Source: GCA-2720975 sp964467985 (GTDB lineage: Bacteria > Planctomycetota > UBA1135 > GCA-002686595). Taken from it: a stretch of DNA of 13,679 nt. The translations under genes were made by a program, and so were the position numbers. The stretch lies in contig CAYXTP010000025.1 in assembly GCA_964467985.1 (NCBI GenBank), forward strand, positions 1-13,679. Reading direction: 5' to 3'. The stretch's first letter is position 1, and every line of letters starts with the position of its first letter. Under the pieces are notes generated by a model. The model worked only from the letters and a program-made list of their open reading frames with translations. It was not told where the DNA came from and did not search any database. This document shows, one piece after another, positions 1 through 6,554 of the stretch.

Positions 1-1151
1 GCAGGAGGTAGTGAGGACACCTTGGCCGTGAGTGCGATGCCCGGCGGAGTTACAGGACGACGAAAAGTGGCACTTGAGACTCCGTATGCACTGGTTGCCG
101 AGCTCGTTGTTAGTTCCAATTCCTCACTCTTCAGAGAACCTGCCGTAACTAGATTCCATGCGTCGGTAAAATCCAGCATCAGCCTCTGGGCAGCCCTGTC
201 TACTTCGGCGTGCGTGTATCCTCCTGTAGTGAGGTACAACTGCCGTAGATCCTGGACGCTATCGCTCAGGAGGGGGGTGGCCGCGTGACGAAAGCTGTCC
301 TGAGCCAGCCATACCGCATCCACGAAGCACACAAACAGAAAATCGACAAACCCCTGTGGATTGCCTTCGTCAGCCATCTTGAGGGCTGAGTAGTATCGGG
401 GGCGGTCATCGCACCACACGGAGAGCGGAATCGAAGAACTTCTGCAGGTATAGACAGAACCTAGTGCTCGAGCAACCCGGCCGTTTCCGTCCGCAAATGG
501 GTGGATTGCAGCAAGGGCGTAATGTGCATAAGAGGCCTGCAGCAACGGATGGGCGGAAGCGAACGCCTTTGTGCCCAACTCACTGACCAGCCGAGACATC
601 TCTGGCGAGGTTGCGTCCACCGGCGAGTAACTATGGGTCGAGTCATCCTCCAAGCGAACATGGTTTGGCATCGACTTGTACGCACCTAGCGGTAGTTCAT
701 GAGCCTGTGGGCCTTGTGGAGTTTGGACGTCGTAGGTTTCCTGACTCCGGCAAAGGTCCTCGTGGAGTTTTCGGATCCAAGCCTCGGCAACCGGAACGCG
801 TTGCGTCGCGAAATCCAGGACATGCTCATAGGCTCGGAGTTGATCCTCAATCATCGCAGTTCGTCGATCCCCTGTAGGCATCTGCCCCACAAGTGCAGAC
901 TGAGTCGCTACTGTTATGGTGAATCCGCGATCTGCCTCGTAGAGGCCTTCCACAGCCCCAGTCTGCACTGCGGCCGCTCGTCGCACGACAGCAAGAGCCC
1001 GGGTGAAATTGCCTGCTTCGGTGTCTTTGAGCGCCAAGAGCTCAGAGGTCAGTGAATCCCATCGATCGATATCCACTCCGAGGCGTGACCATTCTCTGAA
1101 GGGGGAAAATGGACTGTAGGCCTCATCGGCGGCTGCGATGTCATCTGTCAT
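1..1151 (-). CDS. Fic-domain protein (class II AMPylator type), C-terminus cut by window edge
   Basis: Fic enzymes usually transfer AMP from ATP to hydroxyl side chains of target proteins. Translating the minus strand from ATG at 1151 gives 383 open codons running off the left edge. The full catalytic motif HPFADGNGRVAR is at residues 217-228 (H217 general base, D/N phosphate and Mg site, R228 gamma-phosphate). A flap-like stretch, PLGAYKSMPNHV, lies at about 154-165. An inhibitory-helix motif (S/T)xxxE(G/N) is present as T64-GAV-E68-G69, N-terminal to the Fic core; this defines class II, where E68 would clamp the ATP site until it is displaced. The in-frame stop at 1200-1202 makes 1151 the first possible ATG. 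A GGAGGG lies 13 nt upstream, rather far. At 383+ residues the length suits the family and little is likely missing. Fold and catalysis are firm from the motif; target and role (toxin, regulation) are unknown. Confidence 0.93.
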   Translation of the reverse strand, partial: MTDDIAAADEAYSPFSPFREWSRLGVDIDRWDSLTSELLALKDTEAGNFTRALAVVRRAAAVQTGAVEGLYEADRGFTITVATQSALVGQMPTGDRRTAMIEDQLRAYEHVLDFATQRVPVAEAWIRKLHEDLCRSQETYDVQTPQGPQAHELPLGAYKSMPNHVRLEDDSTHSYSPVDATSPEMSRLVSELGTKAFASAHPLLQASYAHYALAAIHPFADGNGRVARALGSVYTCRSSSIPLSVWCDDRPRYYSALKMADEGNPQGFVDFLFVCFVDAVWLAQDSFRHAATPLLSDSVQDLRQLYLTTGGYTHAEVDRAAQRLMLDFTDAWNLVTAGSLKSEELELTTSSATSAYGVSSATFRRPVTPPGIALTAKVSSLPP

Positions 1152-1164
1152 GTGTCTAGTGAGG

Positions 1165-1170
1165 CCCTCC
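1165..1170 (-). promoter_or_regulatory. Shine-Dalgarno-like GGAGGG of the Fic gene inside a small hairpin
   Basis: On the minus strand GGCCC-GGA-GGGCC (1175 down to 1163) can form a 5-bp stem with a 3-nt loop that contains the only SD-like stretch of the Fic gene, 13 nt before its ATG. The spacing is long and the hairpin short, so a role in translation control is only a possibility. Confidence 0.3.
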
Positions 1171-1403
1171 GGGCCCAGAGGTGAGTATATCTCTGTCCCT
1201 CACGCTCTCCACTGGACCAACCGGAATCCTGGGTGGCTTCCGATATGCTCGCGAACAAGGACTCCGTGGGGTCCAGAGACTCGACCGCGCCCCATCGCCC
1301 GTGAGCACGCCGAGCATCTCGTTCCTTGCACACTGAAGCCGGTGACCTAGGCTGGACTTGGTGAACGGCCCGGTATTGGGACAGGACGTGCGCCTCTTGA
1401 CTC

Positions 1404-1667
1404 TCAGCACCCTTCCGACAGGAGTCCGGCTTCTAGATCGCTGAGGTTTCTTTCCGCCACGCCGCGCAGAAGCTCGAATTGCTCACGGCCTAGAATCACG
1501 TGTGCCTTATCTTGGTCAAGGAGGCTCCTAGCACCAAGGTCCACTGCACGGCATGTGGATCGGAGCCGAGCGCTGAGGACCTCGACGGCGTTCTCGTTGG
1601 CGGCTTGCCGCTCCTCGGCCTGGGCCTGGAGGTACTCATCGTAGCCGTAATCAAGTTCGTTCATCAT
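1404..1667 (-). CDS. Small helical protein of unknown function (87 aa), upstream of the Fic gene
   Basis: I do not recognise a family. The start is ATG 1667, because AGGAG at 1681-1677 lies 9 nt upstream. A further 37 in-frame codons upstream (from 1778) have no such signal and look unlike protein. A second ATG follows directly. The protein is acidic and predicted mostly helical (YDEYLQAQAEERQAANENAV, then ARLRS, then GREQFELLRGVAERNLSDLEAG). It has no signal peptide, membrane segment or Fic inhibitory motif. It lies on the same strand as the Fic gene with a 252-bp gap, so co-transcription is possible but not shown. It could be an accessory or antitoxin-like partner; that is speculation from position and size only. 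Confidence 0.62.
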   Translation of the reverse strand: MMNELDYGYDEYLQAQAEERQAANENAVEVLSARLRSTCRAVDLGARSLLDQDKAHVILGREQFELLRGVAERNLSDLEAGLLSEGC

Positions 1668-1938
1668 TGGCAGAATCTCCTCAGTGAGACTAATGGAATT
1701 GGTGATGCGGTGGCTGTGCCAGTCAGCGCTTTCTGCTCGCCGGGCAATCGAGGATTCTCCCCGCTCGTGCTCGCGCATTCAAGGCCGCTCTGCTAGCTGG
1801 CGTCAGCGGTCTGGTCGACAATCTCAGCCGTCCCAGCCGTTACAGGTCAGTTTCCTGTGCAAGTTTGCAACCGGTTCACGATGGCCGAAGACAAGAGCCT
1901 GCAAGTCCGTCTGGCCTCTCACTACAATCGCCCACGGT
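1668..1938. other. Divergent intergenic region between the 87-aa gene and the nuclease-like gene
   Basis: This 271-bp spacer separates two genes that point away from each other, so it should hold both promoters. I see no convincing -35/-10 pair or operator palindrome. The plus-strand frame is open through it from 1684, but the encoded residues (Ser/Arg/Cys-rich, no hydrophobic periodicity) look non-coding. Confidence 0.45.
1677..1681 (-). promoter_or_regulatory. Ribosome binding site AGGAG deciding the start of the 87-aa gene
   Basis: AGGAG on the minus strand, 9 nt before ATG 1667. It supports the short version of this gene over the longer open frame that begins at 1778. Confidence 0.65.
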
Positions 1939-2811
1939 ATGACCACACACGACCCCAAATCGGCTCCTCCAGGTGCGACGACTGCAGATGATACCGTGGC
2001 ACGGTACGAGGCGGCGCTGGCGCAACTTGAGAGCCGGGGAATTGATCCCAGAGGGCGCTTCGAGCAATTCCAGTCTGCCTTGGGGGAACTCCGCGCGGGC
2101 AAGCGAGTAGATCAGGTATTGCTCAGCCAGGCGTTCCTGGATCTCTTCCAGCTCGCGCACATCGTTGAACAACTCGGGGGTTCTAACGACCCGGTATTGC
2201 GGAGCAAACTCAAGCTCGTCATGCACGATCCTGGTGACCCACGAATAGGAGCAGACACTCCCGGACGCGATGCCCAGTCTGAGCTCTTTCTTGCTGCAGG
2301 GCTGGCCTCGCGTGGCGTACACGTGACATTTGAGGAGCCGGACCTCGTTGCCCACATCGACAGTCTCTACTTCGGCCTCGCCGTCAAGCGCCCGAAAGCC
2401 ATCAGGGGCTTAGACCGCAACTTGAGGAGGGCCATCGGGCAACTCAGCCGGGAAGGTTCGACACTCCCTAGCATCACCCACGGCGTCCCCGCAATTGACA
2501 TAACCCTCCTCGCCAACCGGGGAGGTCTGGTCGCTGTCTCACGAGATGCCAGGTCCGCTGTTTCTGCTGCCGATCAGCTGCTGGACACCGTCGCGGAGCA
2601 CATTGCGGTGACCGACGTGATGAGTACGCTGCTCGCCGGAAAGGGGGAGGCTGGCGTGCGGCTATGTTGCGGCGTGCTGCTGTTCGGGGCTGTGACTCAG
2701 TACGGTCAATTTGGAGGCGTCACGAACAGCGCTGCGTTCCGCATGCTTCGCTTGGGGTCGAGTCACCGCGGCGCCTTGGACCTACTCGCCAATGCGGTGC
2801 GCAGCACTTGA
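1939..2811 (+). CDS. Putative PD-(D/E)XK-fold nuclease-like protein (290 aa), function unknown
   Basis: The open frame begins at 1684, but residues resembling a protein start only at ATG 1939 (MTTHDPKS...), so I place the start there. No clear SD precedes it. The N-terminal third is helical (TVARYEAALAQLESRG ... LDLFQLAHIVEQL). A central stretch at residues 125-165 reads ASRGVHVTFEEPDL, then YFGLAVKRPK, then LDRNLRRAIGQL. This has the layout of a restriction-endonuclease-like core: acidic D135 after a beta strand, then hydrophobic-A148-x-K150-R-P, then a helix with Arg and Gln. The usual Glu of the (D/E)xK half is Ala here; E132/E133 could compensate, or the site may be inactive. The C-terminal third has a hydrophobic Gly/Cys-rich stretch (VRLCCGVLLFGAV). 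It may be a solitary defence or DNA-processing protein. The gene is well supported; the fold is a tentative reading. Confidence 0.7.
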   Translation: MTTHDPKSAPPGATTADDTVARYEAALAQLESRGIDPRGRFEQFQSALGELRAGKRVDQVLLSQAFLDLFQLAHIVEQLGGSNDPVLRSKLKLVMHDPGDPRIGADTPGRDAQSELFLAAGLASRGVHVTFEEPDLVAHIDSLYFGLAVKRPKAIRGLDRNLRRAIGQLSREGSTLPSITHGVPAIDITLLANRGGLVAVSRDARSAVSAADQLLDTVAEHIAVTDVMSTLLAGKGEAGVRLCCGVLLFGAVTQYGQFGGVTNSAAFRMLRLGSSHRGALDLLANAVRST

Positions 2812-2924
2812 GTTCAGCGGCTACGGCTCACGCACACCCTCGCGGACCCGGGTGTGAACCGCATACCGCGAAATGGGGCCTCGGATCTGACCAGGGCGGG
2901 TATCAAGCCTATCGCGAGTGGTCC

Positions 2925-2959
2925 TGGTTAACAGAGCTCAGGCTTTGAGGTGTTAACCA
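2925..2959. repeat. 9-bp inverted repeat TGGTTAACA / TGTTAACCA
   Basis: TGGTTAACA (2925-2933) and its exact reverse complement TGTTAACCA (2951-2959) are separated by 17 nt. The same words bound repeat copy B at the right of the window (12774 and 13062). Here they look like the right end of one element facing the left end of the next (copy A), rather than a terminator, since no T-run follows. Confidence 0.6.
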
Positions 2960-3209
2960 CTTCCCCGCGATCTCTCGCCACACGACAGAGAGTTCGAGAC
3001 TGCGTTTGGCTCGGTATCGATCCAAACGCCGGGTTTCGGACTCCGTGTCAACTCTCGCCGCGCCAAGCAGAGACCTTTGGAGTCGTCGTAAACCCCTGCG
3101 TGTGGGGGACTTGCGTCGACCGCCACTTGCGAGGGCGTCAACCACCCCGCACCCCCAGTTGCCTCCACCAAAGACAGTGGCTCCCCGAAGCCAACGGGAT
3201 TGCGAACTT
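2951..3209. repeat. Interspersed repeat, copy A (diverged, about 260 bp, homologous to 12774-13069)
   Basis: Read against 12774-13069 on the same strand, this stretch shows ordered matches: GTTAACCAC at the left end, AGAGAGTT-x-GAGAC about 40 nt in, GTGGGGGACTTG (3102-3113 versus 12936-12947), GTCAACCAC, CCCAGTTGCCT and CAGTGGCTCCCC. Order and spacing are kept, with small indels and many substitutions. The gaps between matches are not codon-constrained and no frame gives a believable protein, so this is probably a non-coding repeat. The expected right boundary GGTTAACA is missing here, so the end near 3209 is approximate. Function unknown. Confidence 0.7.
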
Positions 3210-3607
3210 TGGCAGAGAGAGAGAGATTGGGATTCTTGGTGGCGTCAGGCCATGTCTCGGTTCGCAAAGCCGTTGGGTTCGGAACCAAACATGGCTACAT
3301 TTCAAACTTCTCAGTGCTGGTGATCCGCACGGAGTGCAGTGTCCCGCGGCCTGATGTCGGGTCGCAGTCATGATTTCAGATCCTCGCTGACGCACCTCTT
3401 GGCATGGGCTTGGGTCCGTGCGCGGCCGAATGCTTGGGCGGCACGGGTCAGGATGAGACATGGGGGGAAGCAGAACGGCTTCGAGGCCCTCCCCGCTGCA
3501 CCGACAATGACTAACGGAGAAGAATCAGTCCATTCCCGTTTTCAGCAGCTACGATTGAATTCACTCGCGTTTCCCGATCATCCGGCCCCCTTGGGGTTCA
3601 TTCTTCC
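3210..3607. other. Gene-poor spacer before the protease gene
   Basis: About 400 bp without a believable gene. Short open frames on both strands overlap each other and have no recognisable content. It holds a short GA-repeat (AGAGAGAGAGAGATT at about 3215-3229). It should contain the promoter of the protease gene, but I see no convincing -35/-10 pair. GGGG at 3594-3597 is the only SD-like signal, 10 nt before ATG 3608. Confidence 0.45.
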
Positions 3608-6196
3608 ATGACTCGCTCCAGATCCGCATTGTTCGGACTGCTACCTCTCGCCTTCTTGGTGACTGCACCGTCGATCGCCCAGGAGCGCGTTTCGGTCCGC
3701 AATACCGCAGACGGATCCGCTCTGAGCCTGCTCACCGCGCGCGGCGAGCGTCAGGTTCAGGTCAGCGACGACGCGATCCTCTCCCCGCGGCTGCACGTTG
3801 TTCCGGGCAGCGACGCACTCGGGATGAGTTGGTCGGAAGAGGCAGAGAATGGACCAGGTACCTCTTGGTACTCGGTCAGTGTCGACGGCGAGCGCTTCAA
3901 CACTCCCAAGCAAACCGACTACTCGTTGCTGCTGCGGTTTGCCGCCTTCGATCCTCTGTCAGGCAAGGCCGCCGTCCCCCCGGATCTCATGGCGCCCAAG
4001 GGCAGCGAACTCTACGTGGTCCAGTTCTGGACCCAAGGGATCGAGGCCTACCGGGAATCCCTGCGCAGGCTTGGCGTGCGCTTGCACCTGTTCCTGGCCA
4101 ATCACTCACACGTGGTGCAGATGAGCGCAACCCAGGCCGAGCGGGTGCGCGACCTCTCCTTCGTGCGCTGGGTCGGTCCCTTCCACCCGGCCTACAAGCT
4201 GGAGCAGGGTTTTCTGTCTCCCACGCACCGTGCCTGGAGTCAGGGCCCGACCGCGCAGGTGAACATCCTGACCATGGAGCGTGGATTGCGCGGCCAGACC
4301 CCCGTGGCGGAGCTCATCACTTCCATGGGGGGCGTTGTTGAATCCACCACGCCGGAGACCTTCCTGATGAGTGCCACCTTGACCCGGCCCCAGGTCCTCG
4401 CCGTGGCGCGCCTGGACGAGGTTCAATGGATCGATCAGTGGAGTGCTCCCGAGACCGACATGAATATCGCCCGCCAGATGCATGGCGCCGACTACGTTGA
4501 GTCGCTCGGGAACTACCTAGGGCAGGGCGTCAACGTCGAAGTCCTCGATTCTGGATGTGATCCCAGCCACCCGGATCTTCAGAACTACACCCTCCACGGG
4601 GCCGTCGGCGCTGGCAGTCACGGCACGTCCACTTCCGGGATCATCTGTGCCTCGGGGGCGGTCACTCCCAACGCTCGAGGCGTGATGCCCGCCGCAAAGC
4701 TGATCATGGCGGACTACACGTTCATGACCAACCGCTACGCCCACACGGGCGAACTGCAGGCGGCACCCTACAGGGCCGTCCTGCAGTCCAACAGCTGGGG
4801 CAGCACGCAATCACTCGACTACGAGAGTTCTTCCCAGCAATTGGACCTGATCCTGTTCGACTTTCCCCGGCTCAGCATTCTGCAGTCCCAGTCCAATACT
4901 GGAAACCAGTTGTCGCGCCCCGAGGCCTGGGCCAAGAACGTCATCTCGGTAGGCGGCATCAATCACAACAACACCGTGACCAAGAGCGACGACAACTGGA
5001 ACAACTCCGCCAGCATCGGCCCGGCCGCGGACGGGCGCATCAAGCCCGATCTGGCGAGCTACTACGACATGATCTTCACCACCGCCTGGGGGGGTGGTTA
5101 CACCAACACCTTCGGGGGAACATCTGGGTCTACCCCGATCACCGCCGGACACTTGGGCCTCTTCTACCAGATGTGGTCCGACGGCCTCTTCGGCAATAGC
5201 GCACCCTTTGGCACCGTCTATCGCAATCGTCCCCAGAACACCACCGCTAAGGCCGTGCTCATCAACACGGCCACTCAGTGGTCCTTTTCGGGTCAGACCC
5301 ACGACCTGACCCGCATGCATCAGGGATGGGGGCACGCCGACGTGCGTACCCTATACGAATTGCGTCAGCGCATGTTCGTTGTTGATGAGAGCGATGTGCT
5401 GACCGAGACCAACTCTACCGTGTACTCGCTAACCGTCGACGGCGCCGACCCTCTCAAGGTCACCCTCGTCTACAGGGACTGGCCCGGTACGACTTCCTCT
5501 ACGCAGCACCGCATCAATGACATGGATCTGAAGGTCACGGATCCATCGGGCGTTACCTTCTGGGGCAACCAGGGCCTTACGGGCAACATGTGGTCGGCGC
5601 CATCGGCCCAGCCCAACACCAAGGACACCGTGGAGAACGTCTTCGTCTTGTCGCCCGTGCCCGGCACCTGGCTGGTGGAGGTGATTGCCAGTGAGATCAA
5701 CCAGGACACCCACATGGAGACCGCTCAAGTAGACGCGGACTACGCCCTGGTGGTGAGTGGAGTGGACATGGGGGGGGGAGGCCTGGGTACGAACTACTGC
5801 AGCGCAGTTCCCAACTCATCCGGTCTCCCCGGAGCAATCTCCGCCTCGGGCAGCGCGGCCGTGAGCGACAACGACCTGGTCCTGCGTGCTGCGCAGTTGC
5901 CCATGAACCAGTTCGGCTATCTCCTGACCAGCCGTACCCAGGGTTTGGTCGTGTCGCCCCCGGGCTCCATGGGAAACCTCTGCCTGAGCGGTACCATTGC
6001 TCGATTCTCGAACCAGCTGTCGAGTACGGGCTCCACGGGCTCGTTCAGCGTTCGCGTTGATTTGACGAACATCCCCACCTGGCCTCCCGTGGCTGTCATT
6101 CCCGGGGAGACATGGCATTTCACGACGTGGTTTCGGGACAACAATCCAGGGGCCACCTCCAACTTCACCGACGGGCTCAGCGTTCTGTTCAACTAA
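3608..6196 (+). CDS. Secreted subtilisin-like serine protease (S8) with C-terminal beta-sandwich and planctomycete-type end module
   Basis: An 862-aa exported endopeptidase. Residues 1-24 are a signal peptide (MTRSRS, hydrophobic core LFGLLPLAFLVTA, cleavage near SIA-QE). Residues about 130-280 are an N-terminal region with YVVQFWTQG, RWVGPFHPAYKL and a second similar half, resembling inhibitor/propeptide-like folds seen in front of bacterial S8 domains. The catalytic domain spans about 285-580: Asp314 in VLDSGCD, His338 in SHGTSTSG, oxyanion Asn430 in SQSNTGN, and Ser506 in GGTSGSTP (usual form GTSMASP). NSWGS (395-399) fits the substrate-binding strand. Residues about 600-725 form a P-domain-like beta-sandwich (LKVTLVYRDWPG, NDMDLKVTDPSG, PGTWLVEVIAS). 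A GGGG linker encoded by a G9 run leads to a final module (729-862) with C731 and C792, shared with the propeller gene at 7967-9730. The triad is complete, so it is probably active. The start is ATG, with a weak GGGG upstream. Confidence 0.93.
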   Translation: MTRSRSALFGLLPLAFLVTAPSIAQERVSVRNTADGSALSLLTARGERQVQVSDDAILSPRLHVVPGSDALGMSWSEEAENGPGTSWYSVSVDGERFNTPKQTDYSLLLRFAAFDPLSGKAAVPPDLMAPKGSELYVVQFWTQGIEAYRESLRRLGVRLHLFLANHSHVVQMSATQAERVRDLSFVRWVGPFHPAYKLEQGFLSPTHRAWSQGPTAQVNILTMERGLRGQTPVAELITSMGGVVESTTPETFLMSATLTRPQVLAVARLDEVQWIDQWSAPETDMNIARQMHGADYVESLGNYLGQGVNVEVLDSGCDPSHPDLQNYTLHGAVGAGSHGTSTSGIICASGAVTPNARGVMPAAKLIMADYTFMTNRYAHTGELQAAPYRAVLQSNSWGSTQSLDYESSSQQLDLILFDFPRLSILQSQSNTGNQLSRPEAWAKNVISVGGINHNNTVTKSDDNWNNSASIGPAADGRIKPDLASYYDMIFTTAWGGGYTNTFGGTSGSTPITAGHLGLFYQMWSDGLFGNSAPFGTVYRNRPQNTTAKAVLINTATQWSFSGQTHDLTRMHQGWGHADVRTLYELRQRMFVVDESDVLTETNSTVYSLTVDGADPLKVTLVYRDWPGTTSSTQHRINDMDLKVTDPSGVTFWGNQGLTGNMWSAPSAQPNTKDTVENVFVLSPVPGTWLVEVIASEINQDTHMETAQVDADYALVVSGVDMGGGGLGTNYCSAVPNSSGLPGAISASGSAAVSDNDLVLRAAQLPMNQFGYLLTSRTQGLVVSPPGSMGNLCLSGTIARFSNQLSSTGSTGSFSVRVDLTNIPTWPPVAVIPGETWHFTTWFRDNNPGATSNFTDGLSVLFN
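5770..5778 (+). repeat. Homopolymer run G9 inside the protease gene
   Basis: Nine consecutive G (second run of seven at 5088-5094 in the same gene). The G9 run encodes the GGGG linker between the beta-sandwich and the C-terminal module, so slippage of one base would remove only that module. Confidence 0.8.
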
Positions 6197-6554
6197 TGGC
6201 TCGACTCGCTTCAAATCCTCATCCCCCGTCTTGCCGCGGGTTCGGACCGCGACTGCGTGGCACAGGACTCACCACGTCTGAAACTGCGGTCACTTTGCAG
6301 CTTCCTTCCCAGTATTCAAGGTACGGGCTGGCGTTTCTGGCGAGGGTGGAGATTACCTTGGGGATTGGCGAATGAGTTCTGCCACCCCGTCCGAATGCGT
6401 GAATGCATGTTGGAATTCCATCTCAAGGAAAGACCTTGCGCTTGCCCGGGGACTTGGCAGTCTTGAGCTATTGGTCGGTCAGGGGACGGTCGACTTGCAC
6501 CAATTCCCTACCTCGTTTCGCACTAATTCCCGCTCTCAAGAGGAGTTGCCTGTT
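6197..6554. other. Spacer between protease and beta-helix genes
   Basis: 358 bp. The frame of the next gene is open back to ATG 6372, but that stretch (MSSATPSECVNACW...) lacks an SD and would put about 60 unlike residues before a clear signal peptide, so I treat it as untranslated. I see no intrinsic terminator behind the protease stop and no convincing promoter. The length allows either a separate promoter for the next two genes or read-through. Confidence 0.4.
6541..6545 (+). promoter_or_regulatory. Ribosome binding site AGGAG supporting a TTG start at 6555
   Basis: AGGAG lies 9 nt before TTG 6555. Translation from there begins MSRIPSQLKKVRSF and goes straight into a signal-peptide core, which neither the ATG at 6372 nor any nearby ATG does. 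Confidence 0.6.

Noticed and set aside
1684..1938. Upstream extension of the nuclease-like ORF to ATG 1684
   Set aside because: The added 85 residues are Ser/Arg/Cys-rich without protein-like patterning and overlap the leader of the divergent 87-aa gene.
1876..2355. Minus-strand ORF of 159 codons opposite the nuclease-like gene
   Set aside because: Antisense shadow; no family resemblance, and the plus strand shows helix/strand patterning.
2925..2959. Integron attC site built from the GTTAAC words
   Set aside because: The words do not fit the GTTRRRY / RYYYAAC core consensus and the 17-nt loop is too short for an attC.
2950..3461. Several overlapping ORFs of 80-130 codons in the spacer with repeat copy A
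   Set aside because: All frames are open by composition; none is conserved in copy B, where indels break the frame.
6372..6554. ATG 6372 as start of the beta-helix protein
   Set aside because: No SD, and it would bury a textbook signal peptide 60 residues inside; TTG 6555 with AGGAG explains the N-terminus better.
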